DNA of 54,460 nt from Mycobacterium sp. 1465703.0 (GCF_001672975.1 NZ_LZKU01000191.1:1-54460), one strand, 5' to 3'; numbered from the stretch's first letter, positions 8,192 through 17,666 are shown. Numbers and translations are program-made. Notes: generated from the sequence alone by a model not told the origin.

Positions 8192-9216
8192 GAAGAAAGC
8201 TATCCAGCATCATCCTGCGGGTCGGCGCCTTCACCGCGGTCTGCCTGTTGTTCACCTTCGCGCTGATCGCGGTGTTCGGGCAGTTGCGCTTCGAGGACCG
8301 CACCGGCTACCGCGCGATTTTCACCAACATCTCCGGTCTCAAGTCCGGCAACTTCGTGCGCATCGCCGGGGTGGAGGTCGGCAAGGTCGGCGACCTGAGC
8401 CTGCACCGCGACGGCACCGTCACCGTCGACTTCGAAGTGGACAAAGGAGTGCGACTCAGCGAGGGCACCAAGGCCGTGGTGCGCTACGAAAACCTGATCG
8501 GTGACCGCTATCTCGCGCTCGAGGAGAGCCCGGGATCACCGCGCCGGCTGCCGCCGGCCGCCACCATTCCGCTGGCCCGGACCTCGCCCGCCCTCGACCT
8601 CGACGCCCTGATCGGTGGTTTCCGCCCGTTGTTCCGCGCGCTGGATCCCGACCAGGTCAATGCGCTGTCCGGTCAACTGTTGCGGATATTTCAGGGACAG
8701 GGCGGGACGCTGGCTTCGGTGCTCTCCCAAACCTCGATACTGACCTCGACCCTGGCCGGGCGCAGCGAACTGATCGGCCAGCTGATCACCAACCTGAACA
8801 CCGTGCTGCACACCTTCGCCGCACGCGACCGCGAATTCTCCGACGGTGTAGACAAGCTGGCTCAGTTGGTGGACGGGTTGGCGCAACGCAGAAACGACAT
8901 CTCCACCGGGCTCGCCTACGTCAACGCGGCCGCGGGCTCGATCACCGACCTGCTTGCTCAGTCCCGCCAGCCGATCAAAGACGTTGTGCACCAGACGGAT
9001 CGCATGTCGGGGCAGGTGCTCTCGGACAAAGAGTACGTCGACAAGCTCCTCACGGACCTCCCGGACATCTACCAGGTGCTCGCCCGGCAGGGCTTGAACG
9101 GCGACTATTTCGGCTTCTACTTTTGCGAGGTATTGCTCAAGCTGAACGGTAAGGGGGGCAACCCGATCTTCGTCAAACTATTGGGCCAGCCCAGTGGGCG
9201 GTGCACGCCGCAATGA
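8188..9216 (+). CDS. mceB: Mce protein B subunit
   Basis: The start is ATG 8188, which overlaps the mceA stop as ATGA; the open frame continues upstream but that part is a shadow. The 342-residue product has a hydrophobic anchor (IILRVGAFTAVCLLFTFALIAVFG), a Mce domain (YRAIFTNISGLKSGNFVRIAGVEVGKVGD and VVRYENLIGDRYLALEE), then the alpha-helical DUF3407-type region starting LDLDALIGGFRPLFRALDPDQVNAL. Two cysteines near the C-terminus (YFCEVLL and SGRCTPQ) could form a disulfide in the cell envelope. It is one subunit of the lipid-import ring. Confidence 0.92.
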   Translation: MRRKLSSIILRVGAFTAVCLLFTFALIAVFGQLRFEDRTGYRAIFTNISGLKSGNFVRIAGVEVGKVGDLSLHRDGTVTVDFEVDKGVRLSEGTKAVVRYENLIGDRYLALEESPGSPRRLPPAATIPLARTSPALDLDALIGGFRPLFRALDPDQVNALSGQLLRIFQGQGGTLASVLSQTSILTSTLAGRSELIGQLITNLNTVLHTFAARDREFSDGVDKLAQLVDGLAQRRNDISTGLAYVNAAAGSITDLLAQSRQPIKDVVHQTDRMSGQVLSDKEYVDKLLTDLPDIYQVLARQGLNGDYFGFYFCEVLLKLNGKGGNPIFVKLLGQPSGRCTPQ

Positions 9217-10388
9217 AGTTGAAACTACCCAAGGCTGACCGGCGAAGCCCGTTCGTGCTGGGCGTGATGGGAACCGTCATCCTGGCTTGCGTGACCGTTG
9301 TCGCCTTCCAGTACAACAAATTGCCGTTCATCAAGAACACCGATGACTACGCCGCTTACTTTGCCGAGGCCGGCGGCATCAAATCGGGTAACACCGTGCG
9401 GGTTTCGGGGATGGGAGTGGGTCGGGTTTCCGATCTGCGCCTGGAAGGCACCAAGGTCCGGGTGGGCTTTACCGTGCGCAAGGGCGTCGATTTGGGCGAC
9501 CGCACCGAGGCGGCCATCAAAACCGAAACGATATTGGGCGCCAAGATGCTCGAGCTGACTCCGCGTGGAAGCGGGAAGTTATCGGGCACCATTCCCCTGG
9601 AACGCACCACCTCGCCCTATGAGCTGCCGGACGCGCTGGGCGATTTGACGACCACCATCAGCGGGCTGGACACCGCCCAACTGTCCACAGCACTGACGAC
9701 GTTGGCCAACACGCTGAAAGCGACACCGGCCAATGTGCGGCCCGCGTTGGAGGGCGTCGCCCGGTTCTCCGACACCCTCAACGGTCGTGACGCACAGCTT
9801 CGCAGCCTGCTGGGCAACGCCAACAAAGTGTCGACGGTCCTGGGTAAGCGCAGCCAACAGATCGCCGGGCTGGTTGCGAACTCCAACGCACTGCTGGCCG
9901 CACTGCTCGATGAACGAGATTCACTGGACGCCTTGATGAACCACCTCACCGAGGTGTCACATCAAATCTCCGGACTGGTCAACGACAACAGAACCCAGCT
10001 CAAGCCCGCCCTCGACAAGCTCAACGGCGTCCTCGAGATTCTGGACAACCGCAAGGAAGACATTCAGAAAACGCTGCCCAAGTTCAAACGGTATGCGATG
10101 TCGTTTGGCGAATGCCTGGGCTCTGGACCATTTTTCAAGGCGTACGTGGCCAACTTGGTTCCCGGCCAGATCGGTGGTCCGGTTCTCGATGCGGACATGT
10201 ATGACCGGTTCCTGGATCCCAACCAGAAGCTGCCGTCGGAGGCAGTGGACCCGCCCACTGGCAGCCCGCCGGTGCCGCCGGAGAACGCGCCAGTGCCGCT
10301 GTGGTCCCAGCCGCCGTCGCCCCCACCGTCGACACCACCGGTGCGGACCATCCCGCCGCCCTCGCCGCATGAGTTCGATGCGCCGTGA
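9213..10388 (+). CDS. mceC: Mce protein C subunit
   Basis: ATG 9213 overlaps the mceB stop; an in-frame GTG four codons earlier is less likely. The 391-residue protein carries an anchor (SPFVLGVMGTVILACVTVVAF), the Mce domain (YAAYFAEAGGIKSGNTVRVSGMGVGRVSDL, IKTETILGAKMLELTPRGSG) and the long helical region. Its C-terminus is a Pro-rich tail (VDPPTGSPPVPPENAPVPLW and more), typical of MceC and MceD proteins, which may reach toward the outer envelope. It belongs to the same overlapping transcript as its neighbours. Confidence 0.92.
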   Translation: MKLKLPKADRRSPFVLGVMGTVILACVTVVAFQYNKLPFIKNTDDYAAYFAEAGGIKSGNTVRVSGMGVGRVSDLRLEGTKVRVGFTVRKGVDLGDRTEAAIKTETILGAKMLELTPRGSGKLSGTIPLERTTSPYELPDALGDLTTTISGLDTAQLSTALTTLANTLKATPANVRPALEGVARFSDTLNGRDAQLRSLLGNANKVSTVLGKRSQQIAGLVANSNALLAALLDERDSLDALMNHLTEVSHQISGLVNDNRTQLKPALDKLNGVLEILDNRKEDIQKTLPKFKRYAMSFGECLGSGPFFKAYVANLVPGQIGGPVLDADMYDRFLDPNQKLPSEAVDPPTGSPPVPPENAPVPLWSQPPSPPPSTPPVRTIPPPSPHEFDAP

Positions 10389-11743
10389 GCACGAGTCGAA
10401 GCATCCTCCGAAGAGTAACCGCCGCCAGCCTGATCCTGACGCTGACCGTGGCGTCGTTTCTGGTCGTCGACAAACTGTGGAAGGACGCCGAAAAGAACAC
10501 TTACTCGGCGTATTTCACGGAGGCCAATGGCCTGTTCGTCGGTGACGAGATCCGGATACTCGGCGTGGCAGTCGGGGTGGTCGACAAGATCGAGCCGCAG
10601 CCGACCAGCTCCAAGGTGACGTTCTCGGTTGACAAGCAGTACTCGATCCCGGCCGATGCTCGTGCCGCCATCCTGTCACCGTCGCTGGTGACGTCGCGGG
10701 CGATCCAACTCGTTCCGGCGTACTCCGGTGGTCCCAAGTTGACCGCCGGCTCCTCGATTCCCCTCAGCCGCACCGCTGTTCCGGTCGAATGGGACGACTT
10801 TCGTAAGCAGCTGGAGAAGCTGACCGACGCCCTGCAGCCCACCAGCCCGGGCGGGGTGAATTCCGTTGGCGAGTTCATCGACTCGGCGGCAGACAATGTG
10901 CGCGGACAGGGAGACACCGCTCGCGACAGCGTGCTCAAGCTCTCCGAGGCGATTTCGGCGCTCGGCGATCACGCCGACGACATCTTCAGCACCGTGCGTA
11001 ATCTCCAGTTGCTGGTGTCGGCGCTGTACTCCAGCAGCGATCTGCTGGCTTCGTTCAACCACAACCTGGCCGCCGCGACGACGCTGCTGTCGAACACCCC
11101 CAACGAGGTCGGCACCGCGTTGAAGTCATTGGACGGGGCGCTCACCGACGTGCGGGATTTCCTCGCCGAGAACCGAGAAGCCGTAGGCACCACGTTCGAC
11201 CGGCTGGGCTCCATCACGACGGCGCTCAACGACAGCCGTGGCGATATCAAACAGATCCTGCACATCGCGCCGACGGTGTTCCAGAACTTCCTGAACATCT
11301 ACCAGCCGGCCCAGAGTGCGATGACCGGCATCCTGGCCCTGAACAACTTCGCCGACATCCCGCAGTTCATCTGCAGCTCGATCGAAGCGGCGTCCCGCGC
11401 GCGCCTGGCCCGGGTCTCGAAACTGTGCTTGCAATACCTCAACCCGATCATCAAAAACCGCATCTACAACTACATTCCGGCGGGAATCAACCCCTTCGTC
11501 GGCACGCAGGCCCGGCCCAGCGAAATCACCTACAGCGAGGACTGGCTGCGGCCCGGGTACACGCCCCCGCCACCGCCCGACGCGCCACCGCCGCCGGATG
11601 GCGCCCCACCACCGCCTGCGGAGCAGCCGGCGCCCGACGCAGCGCCGCAACCCGCCGAGGCGCCACTCGCGCCGTCGCCGAACACGACGTCCAATTCGAT
11701 CGAGGTGCTGCAGAACCTGATGCTTCCGACGGGACCGTCATGA
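10385..11743 (+). CDS. mceD: Mce protein D subunit
   Basis: GTG 10385 overlaps the mceC stop as GTGA. The 452-residue product has an anchor (AASLILTLTVASFLVVDKLW), a Mce domain (YSAYFTEANGLFVGDEIRILGVAVGVVDKI and PSLVTSRAIQLVPAYSGG), a long helical stretch with a conserved ICSSIEAASRARLARVSKLC block, and a C-terminal tail of roughly 60 residues of almost pure Pro/Ala/Asp (PPPPPDAPPPPDGAPPPPA and so on). It is the D subunit of the lipid-import complex. The tail is low complexity and was not interpreted further. Confidence 0.92.
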   Translation: MSTSRSILRRVTAASLILTLTVASFLVVDKLWKDAEKNTYSAYFTEANGLFVGDEIRILGVAVGVVDKIEPQPTSSKVTFSVDKQYSIPADARAAILSPSLVTSRAIQLVPAYSGGPKLTAGSSIPLSRTAVPVEWDDFRKQLEKLTDALQPTSPGGVNSVGEFIDSAADNVRGQGDTARDSVLKLSEAISALGDHADDIFSTVRNLQLLVSALYSSSDLLASFNHNLAAATTLLSNTPNEVGTALKSLDGALTDVRDFLAENREAVGTTFDRLGSITTALNDSRGDIKQILHIAPTVFQNFLNIYQPAQSAMTGILALNNFADIPQFICSSIEAASRARLARVSKLCLQYLNPIIKNRIYNYIPAGINPFVGTQARPSEITYSEDWLRPGYTPPPPPDAPPPPDGAPPPPAEQPAPDAAPQPAEAPLAPSPNTTSNSIEVLQNLMLPTGPS

Positions 11744-12861
11744 GGCGCGCAGTGGCCGCAATGCTGGGACTGGTGTGCATGGCGAGCCTATCGGCGTGTG
11801 GCTGGCGCGGTCTGAATTCGTTCAGCCTGCCCGGTACTGCGGGCGGGGGACCGGGTTCGTACACGATTCAGGCCCAGATGCCCGATGTGGTCACCATCCA
11901 GGAGAACACCCGGGTTCGGGTGGACGACGTCAACGTCGGCAACGTCACCAAGATCGAGCTGCAAGATTGGCACGCGCTGGTCACCATGCGGATCAACGGT
12001 GATGTGCACCTGCCGGCCAATTCGACCGCCAAGCTCGGACAGACCAGCCTGCTCGGTTCGATGCATATCGAACTCGCCCCACCCAAAGGCGAGGCGCCGG
12101 TCGGCCTGCTGAAAGCGGGATCGGTCATCCCGCTGTCGCGCGCCAGCCTGTATCCCACCACCGAGCAGACCTTGGCCTCAGTGTCAATCCTGTTGAACGG
12201 CGGGGGAATCGGCCAGCTGCAGGAAATCACTCAGGCGGTAGCCAAAGCTTTCGCCGGCCGCGAAGACGACATGCGCAGTCTGCTCAGCCAGATCGACGAA
12301 TTCATCGCCCGCACCAACGACCAGACCGACGACATCATCGCCGCCGCCGAGAACCTCAACGCCCTGGCCGGGCAGGTCGCCGGCAACGACGCGGTCGTCG
12401 ACAAAGCCTTGACGTCCGTGCCCAAGGCGCTGGACGTGTTGGCCAAAGAGCGCGTCAAGATCGCCGACACCATCGATCAGGTCGGCAAATTCAGCGCGAT
12501 CGCCGCCGACACCATCCACCAGAGCCGGGAATCTTTGGTGAACAACCTGCGCCACATCGCACCGGTGCTGCGGTCGCTCGCCGATGCAGGGCCCTCGCTC
12601 ACCAAGGGGCTGGACGGGTTGGTGACCTACCCATGGCCGGCATCCACCGTGCGCAATTGGTTCCGCGGTGACTATGCCAACCTCACTCTGGTGGTCGATC
12701 TGACGTTGAGCCGCATCGACCAAGGACTGTTCACCGGCTCGCGGTGGGAAGGCAACCTCACCCAGCTTGAACTGCAGTGGGGCCGCACCATCGGCATGCA
12801 GCCGAGTCCGGTCACCGGGGGCAACCCGCTGACCTATCCCTACCACGTCGGGGGATACTGA
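11740..12861 (+). CDS. mceE: Mce protein E subunit, lipoprotein
   Basis: The true start is ATG 11740, overlapping the mceD stop; the open frame to 11425 is a shadow. The 373-residue product opens with the signal MRRAVAAMLGLVCMASLSAC, in which LSAC (residues 17-20) is a good lipobox. MceE is the lipidated subunit in most mce operons (LprK/LprN type). The Mce domain follows (YTIQAQMPDVVTIQENTRVRVDDVNVGNV, GQTSLLGSMHIELAPP), then helices. The stop shares its final A with the mceF ATG, the tightest junction of the operon. Confidence 0.93.
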   Translation: MRRAVAAMLGLVCMASLSACGWRGLNSFSLPGTAGGGPGSYTIQAQMPDVVTIQENTRVRVDDVNVGNVTKIELQDWHALVTMRINGDVHLPANSTAKLGQTSLLGSMHIELAPPKGEAPVGLLKAGSVIPLSRASLYPTTEQTLASVSILLNGGGIGQLQEITQAVAKAFAGREDDMRSLLSQIDEFIARTNDQTDDIIAAAENLNALAGQVAGNDAVVDKALTSVPKALDVLAKERVKIADTIDQVGKFSAIAADTIHQSRESLVNNLRHIAPVLRSLADAGPSLTKGLDGLVTYPWPASTVRNWFRGDYANLTLVVDLTLSRIDQGLFTGSRWEGNLTQLELQWGRTIGMQPSPVTGGNPLTYPYHVGGY

Positions 12862-14327
12862 TGCTTCGACTGAATCGCCGGACGTGGATCCAGTTGTCAA
12901 TCCTGACTCTGGTGACCGTCGTTTCCTGTGGCGCAATGGCATTCAACTTCATGAAGTTGCCCGCCACCCTGTTCGGGATCGGGGAATACAGAGTCAGCGT
13001 GGACCTGCCGCAGTCGGGTGGCCTCTATGAGACCTCGGTCGTGACTTACCGCGGCACCGATGTGGGACAGGTCAAGTCGGTCGGGGTCACCGCCACCGGG
13101 GTGCGCGCCGTGCTCGCCCTGAGATCGGGAGTCAAGGTGCCCTCTGACGTGCAGGCGTCGGTGCACAGCCGATCGGCCATCGGCGAGCAGTACATCGAGC
13201 TGACGCCGCAGCCGGGCAAGGCCGGCGAACACCGGGCGCTGCGCGATGGCGACGTTATCAACGCCGGTCACGTCGATGTGCCGGTCGACATCGGGCACCT
13301 GCTCGACATGACCAACCGTGCCCTGCAAGCGATTCCACGTGACAACTTGCGCACGGTGATCGACCAGACCAACCGGGCGGTGGGCGGACTTGGGCCGGAG
13401 CTGTCGCGCATCGTCGACGGCTCCACCGCACTGGCCATTGCCGGAGGCCGGACCGTCGACCCGCTTGCCGCCCTCATCGACCAGTCCCCGGCGGTACTCA
13501 ACTCGCAGGTGCAGACGTCGGACGCGATCGCCACCTGGGCGGGCCACACGGCGGCCATCATGGCGCAGTTCAAAGCGCAGGATGCCGCGGTGCGAGATCT
13601 GCTGACACAAGGCACTTCCGGCATCGAGGAAGGCCGCGCGATGCTGGACCGGGTGACGCCGGCGTTGCCGGTGCTTTTCGCGAACCTGGTGAGCCTCGGC
13701 GACATCGCCGTCGTCTACCGCCACGACATCGAGCAACTGCTGGTGTTGCTTCCGCAAGGCATCGCGGCCATGGCTGCGATCATCGTGCCGAGCTCGAACA
13801 CCAAACAGGAGTACCGGGGTGCGCAGTTGGACTTCAACCTCAACCTGAACCTGCCGCCGCCGTGCACCACGGGATACCTTCCGCCGCAGCAGCGCCGCTC
13901 ACCGGCCAGCGTCGACGCCCCGGACCGGCCCGCGGCGGACCTGTTCTGCCGGGTGCCGCAGGACTCGGAGTTCAATGTCCGTGGCGTGCGCAATATTCCG
14001 TGCGAGGCCAAGCCGTGGAAGCGTGCGCCCACCATCGAGCTGTGCGAAAGCGACGAAGAGTACGTGCCGCTCAACGACGGCTACAACTGGAAGGGCGACC
14101 CCAACGCCACCACCAGCGGTCAGGGCGTGCCGCTGTACCCGCCGGGCCAGGATCCGCGACTGCCACCGCCGCGTGGCACCGCGTCACCGCCCGCGCCGGT
14201 AGCGGTGGCGCCCTATGACCCGGCCACGGGCGACTACGTCGGGCCGGACGGGCGCCGCTACACCGAGTCCGACCTGGCCCATCCACGTGCCAAGAGCTGG
14301 CAATCGCTACTTGTCCCGCAACCCTGA
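12861..14327 (+). CDS. mceF: Mce protein F subunit
   Basis: ATG 12861 uses the last base of the mceE stop. The 488-residue protein has an anchor (WIQLSILTLVTVVSCGAMAFNFM), the Mce domain (YRVSVDLPQSGGLYETSVVTYRGTDVGQVKSV, HSRSAIGEQYIELTPQ), the helical region, and a Cys-containing C-terminal domain (NLNLPPPCTTGYLPP, ADLFCRVP, NIPCEAKPW, IELCESDEEYVPLNDGYNW) characteristic of MceF. The four cysteines probably form disulfides. A 19-base gap follows, with AAGGAG before the first Mce-associated gene. Confidence 0.92.
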   Translation: MLRLNRRTWIQLSILTLVTVVSCGAMAFNFMKLPATLFGIGEYRVSVDLPQSGGLYETSVVTYRGTDVGQVKSVGVTATGVRAVLALRSGVKVPSDVQASVHSRSAIGEQYIELTPQPGKAGEHRALRDGDVINAGHVDVPVDIGHLLDMTNRALQAIPRDNLRTVIDQTNRAVGGLGPELSRIVDGSTALAIAGGRTVDPLAALIDQSPAVLNSQVQTSDAIATWAGHTAAIMAQFKAQDAAVRDLLTQGTSGIEEGRAMLDRVTPALPVLFANLVSLGDIAVVYRHDIEQLLVLLPQGIAAMAAIIVPSSNTKQEYRGAQLDFNLNLNLPPPCTTGYLPPQQRRSPASVDAPDRPAADLFCRVPQDSEFNVRGVRNIPCEAKPWKRAPTIELCESDEEYVPLNDGYNWKGDPNATTSGQGVPLYPPGQDPRLPPPRGTASPPAPVAVAPYDPATGDYVGPDGRRYTESDLAHPRAKSWQSLLVPQP

Positions 14328-14346
14328 GAGAGTCTGAAGGAGCACT

Positions 14347-15024
14347 ATGGCGGACACAGCTGATCCACCCACCAACGACGAAAATATCGACGCACCAACG
14401 GAAATCAACGCCGCAGCAGATGTCGACGTCACCGAGGCCGGCAAGGCCGACCCGGAAACGGCCGGGTCCGAAGACGGCGACGGTGCTGAAAGTGCACCCG
14501 TGGGCCGTCTCGCGCGGTGGCGTGCGCTCGCCCGTGGACGACGGCTTTCGCGCGCCGCCTCGGCGCTGGTGGCCAGCGGACTCATCGTGGCGGCGCTGGC
14601 CGGACTGTCCGGTTGGCTCGGATACCGCGCCTACCAAAAGCACGACGCCCAGGCTCGGCAGAACCTGTACGTCGCGACGGCCCGGCAGGGCGCGGTGAAC
14701 CTCACCACGATCAACTACACGCAGGTCGACGCCGACGTGCAGCGGATCCTCGATTTGGCCACCGGCGCGTTCCGAGACGAGTTCGAACAGCGGGCCAAGC
14801 CCTTCATGGAGGTCGTCAAAGCGGCGCAGTCGAAATCCCAAGGTACGGTCACCGATGCCGGACTCGAATCCCAACGGGGCGACTCCGCCCAGGTCTTGGT
14901 CGCGGTCGCGGTGAAGTCGCGCACCGCCGGCGGCGAGGAGGCGCCCCGGGAATGGCGAATGCGCATCGAGGTCCGATCGACCGGCGATGACGCCAAGGTC
15001 TCGAACGTGGTGTTCGTGCCATGA
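14347..15024 (+). CDS. Mce-associated membrane protein 1 (Mas/Mam type)
   Basis: The 225-residue product has an acidic, low-complexity N-terminus of about 60 residues (cytoplasmic), one membrane span (ASALVASGLIVAALAGLSGWLGY) and an outside domain with VDADVQRILDLATGAFRDEFEQRAKPFMEVVKAAQSKSQGTV. This layout is that of proteins encoded after mceF in mycobacterial operons (Rv1972/Rv1973, Rv0175-Rv0178, Rv3492c-3493c as remembered), several of which stabilise Mce complexes. The ribosome site GAAGGAG lies 6-9 bases upstream of ATG 14347. It overlaps the next gene by ATGA, so it is cotranslated. Confidence 0.88.
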   Translation: MADTADPPTNDENIDAPTEINAAADVDVTEAGKADPETAGSEDGDGAESAPVGRLARWRALARGRRLSRAASALVASGLIVAALAGLSGWLGYRAYQKHDAQARQNLYVATARQGAVNLTTINYTQVDADVQRILDLATGAFRDEFEQRAKPFMEVVKAAQSKSQGTVTDAGLESQRGDSAQVLVAVAVKSRTAGGEEAPREWRMRIEVRSTGDDAKVSNVVFVP

Positions 15025-15647
15025 CGACACTGAAGGAAGACGTGAAAATCGAGACGGCCGACGAGGATCTGGACCCACAGGACGTGCAACCGGAAACGGC
15101 GGCCGTCGAGTCGGATGAATTGTCGGCCGACGCGCCACCGAAGACCAAGCGGGACAAGCGCCCCATCGTGTGGTCGCGGGTGTTCGCGTACTGGATACTG
15201 CCAGGGCTCGCATTGGTGTTGGCGCTCGGCGCGGGTTACTTCAGGTGGTCGACCGGATCGGCCGACGATCTTGCACTGGCGCGCTCCGAGTCGGTGCAGG
15301 CCGCCCGGGAAGACGCGGTCGCCTTGTTGTCCTATCACGCCGATTCGGTGGATAAGGACCTCGACGCGGCGCGCGAACGGCTGACCGGTGAGTTCAAAGA
15401 CGCCTATGCCGAGCTGACCCGTCAGGTCGTCGTACCCGGTGCGAAAGAAAAGCACATCTCGTCGGTGGCGAAAGTCAACGCGGCAGCATCTGTTTCGGCG
15501 ACCGAGAACCACGCCGTGGCCCTGGTGTATGTCGACCAGACGGTCACCATCGGTACCGGCGCTCCCACCGATACCCAGCCTGTTGTGCGGATGACGCTGG
15601 ACAAAGTCAACGGCCGGTGGCTGGTTTCACGCTTCGACCCGGTGTGA
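15021..15647 (+). CDS. Mce-associated membrane protein 2 (Mas/Mam type)
   Basis: The 208-residue paralogue starts at ATG 15021 within the stop of the previous gene. It has an acidic N-terminus (TLKEDVKIETADEDLDPQDV), a basic patch and one membrane span (YWILPGLALVLALGAGYF), then a soluble domain with ARERLTGEFKDAYAELTRQVVVPGAKEKHISSVAKV and VYVDQTVTIGTGAPTDTQP. This nuclear-transport-factor-2-like fold is usual for Mce-associated proteins. It probably sits in the periplasm next to the Mce needle. The role is inferred from operon position and family. Confidence 0.87.
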   Translation: MTTLKEDVKIETADEDLDPQDVQPETAAVESDELSADAPPKTKRDKRPIVWSRVFAYWILPGLALVLALGAGYFRWSTGSADDLALARSESVQAAREDAVALLSYHADSVDKDLDAARERLTGEFKDAYAELTRQVVVPGAKEKHISSVAKVNAAASVSATENHAVALVYVDQTVTIGTGAPTDTQPVVRMTLDKVNGRWLVSRFDPV

Positions 15648-15661
15648 TCCGAGGAACCGTC

Positions 15662-16168
15662 ATGCCCGTATCGGTACGTCAATGCGCCCGCGTGCTGCCT
15701 GCCGCTGTCGTCGTGCTGGCCACGGCCACCGTCGGCGCCCCGGACGCACATGCCGACAACAAGCGGCTCAACAGCGCGGTCGTCTCCGCCGTCTACACGC
15801 TGCAGCACCAGGCGGGTTGCACGAACGATGTCGTCAGGAACAACGCGCTGACGCTCGCCGCCGAATGGCATGCCGAAGACATGATGAGCAATCGCAACAT
15901 CAACGGCGACACGGGCTCCGACGGCTCAACGCCACAAGACCGTGCTAACGCCGCCGGCTTCCGCGGCAGAGCCGCCGAGACGGTGGCGATCAACCCGGCC
16001 ATCGCAATCAGCAGCCTGGAGCTGGTCAACCAGTGGTATTCCAACCCGGACGACATGGCGATCATCCGCGACTGCGCCAATAACACCATCGGGGTGTGGT
16101 CGGACAACAGTATGGACCGCACCGTGGTGGTGGCCGTGTACGGGCAGCCGGACCTGCCCAAACGGTAA
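15662..16168 (+). CDS. Secreted CAP/SCP-domain protein at the end of the mce operon
   Basis: ATG 15662 has GAGGAA six bases upstream and follows the previous stop by 14 bases; a GTG at 15644 that overlaps that stop is an alternative. The 168-residue product has a Sec signal (VLPAAVVVLATATVGAPDAHA, likely cleaved after AHA) and then a small CAP-like domain: LNSAVVSAVYTLQHQAGC, ALTLAAEWHAEDMMSNRNINGDTGSDGS and a second cysteine in IIRDCANNTIGVW. The domain is shorter than typical CAP proteins. Close position and strand make it part of the mce transcript. Lipid or sterol binding, known for some CAP proteins, would suit an importer accessory, but this is inference. Confidence 0.82.
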   Translation: MPVSVRQCARVLPAAVVVLATATVGAPDAHADNKRLNSAVVSAVYTLQHQAGCTNDVVRNNALTLAAEWHAEDMMSNRNINGDTGSDGSTPQDRANAAGFRGRAAETVAINPAIAISSLELVNQWYSNPDDMAIIRDCANNTIGVWSDNSMDRTVVVAVYGQPDLPKR

Positions 16169-16204
16169 GTGGCAGACGAAAGATCTTGACCAAGGAGGCG
16201 TTTG

Positions 16205-17584
16205 ATGATCTTCACGCAGCACTACCTGAGCTGTTTGTCGCAGGCTTCCTACTTCATCGGAGACGAAAGCAGCGGCCGCGCGGTGGTCGTCGATCCGCGC
16301 CGTGACATCGACATCTATCTCGAGGAAGCGGCACAACACGGGCTGCGCATCGAGCGAGTCATCGAGACGCACATTCACGCCGACTTCCTCAGCGGCCACC
16401 TGGAGTTGGCCGAAGCCACCGGGGCGGTGATCTCCTACGGTGATAAAGCCGACGTCCAATTCCCGATCGAACCGCTACCCGATGGACTGCGAATATCGCT
16501 GGGAGAGGTGACATTCGAGGTCCTGGCGACCCCCGGGCACACGCCGGAGTCGATATGCCTTGTGGTCTATGAACACCCCGGCGATGAGGTGCCCTACGGT
16601 GTCCTCACCGGCGACACGCTGTTCGTCGGAGACGTCGGGCGCCCGGACCTGTGCTCGTCCGCGGACATCACCGCCGAGGAACTCGCCGAGTCGCTCTACC
16701 GCTCCCTGCACAACAAGCTACTGAGGTTGCCCGACGCGACCCGGGTGTTCCCGGCGCACGGCGCGGGATCGTCCTGCGGCAAGCAACTGTCGAGCGAGAC
16801 CAGTTCGACCATCGGCGACCAGAAGAAGACCAACTATGCGCTGAACAAGCCCGACCTGCACGCGTTCATCGCTGCGATAACCGACGGGCAATCGGTGCAG
16901 CCGCCCTACTTCGAGTTCGACTCCAAGCGCAACACCGAGGCGCACCCACTGCTCGACAAGGATCCGCCGCCTCTGCTGGATATCGACGACGTGGTGCGCC
17001 TCGCCGAGCAAGGCGCGATACTGCTGGACACGCGAGAGCCCAGTGACTATGCCTCCGGCCATCTGCGCGGTGCTGTCAATGTCAGCCTGCAGGGGCGCTT
17101 CGCGGAATGGGCCGGCAATGTGCTGTCTCCAGACGTCGACATCGTGCTGGTCGGTGATCCCGTGCACGCGCAGGAATCCAAGATCCGGCTCGCCCGGGTG
17201 GGTTTCGACCGGGTGGTCGGTCAATTACGCGATCTTGCGCGGGTGGTTACCCGGCGAGGCGATCTCGTCGCGTCCGCTTCGCGACTGAGCGTCCATCAGC
17301 TCGCCGGATTGCGCGACGTGGAACCACGATTGCAGGTCGTGGACGTGCGCGGGCTGGGAGAAGTGGAAGACGGGATCATTCCCGGCGCCGACGTGATTCC
17401 TTTGCCGGCACTCAAGGATTCGTTGTCGGGGATCGATCGGACTGCGCCCGTCGTCGTCTACTGCGCCAGTGGTACCCGGTCGATGGTGGCCGCCAGCGTG
17501 TTTCGGGCATCCGGCTTCGGCGATGTGTCAGACCTGCTCGGCGGGTACGGTGCCTGGACGGGTGCCCAACTGCCGACGGGATAG
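16205..17584 (+). CDS. Persulfide dioxygenase-like metallo-beta-lactamase fused to two rhodanese domains
   Basis: The 459-residue product starts at ATG 16205 with AGGAGG six bases upstream (a TTG one codon earlier is in frame). The N-terminal half is an ETHE1-type metallo-beta-lactamase: H56, H58, D60 and H65 in ETHIHADFLSGH, then ATPGHTPES, GDTLFVGDVGRPDL and FPAHGAGSSCG. Two rhodanese domains follow. The first (DTREPSDYASGHLRGAVNV) lacks a cysteine where the active loop reads LVGDPVHAQES, so it is probably inactive; the second has the loop VVYCASGTRS with an intact cysteine. Known fusions of this type oxidise glutathione or low-molecular-weight persulfides to sulfite. It probably acts in sulfide detoxification and fits the sulfur theme of the region. 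Confidence 0.9.
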   Translation: MIFTQHYLSCLSQASYFIGDESSGRAVVVDPRRDIDIYLEEAAQHGLRIERVIETHIHADFLSGHLELAEATGAVISYGDKADVQFPIEPLPDGLRISLGEVTFEVLATPGHTPESICLVVYEHPGDEVPYGVLTGDTLFVGDVGRPDLCSSADITAEELAESLYRSLHNKLLRLPDATRVFPAHGAGSSCGKQLSSETSSTIGDQKKTNYALNKPDLHAFIAAITDGQSVQPPYFEFDSKRNTEAHPLLDKDPPPLLDIDDVVRLAEQGAILLDTREPSDYASGHLRGAVNVSLQGRFAEWAGNVLSPDVDIVLVGDPVHAQESKIRLARVGFDRVVGQLRDLARVVTRRGDLVASASRLSVHQLAGLRDVEPRLQVVDVRGLGEVEDGIIPGADVIPLPALKDSLSGIDRTAPVVVYCASGTRSMVAASVFRASGFGDVSDLLGGYGAWTGAQLPTG

Positions 17585-17666
17585 TCCGTCCGCAAGTATC
17601 GCGGGGCCACCCGATTCGCTCGCGCCCTGCCACCTGAAAAAAAGTTCGGCATCACGCGCGTACTCG

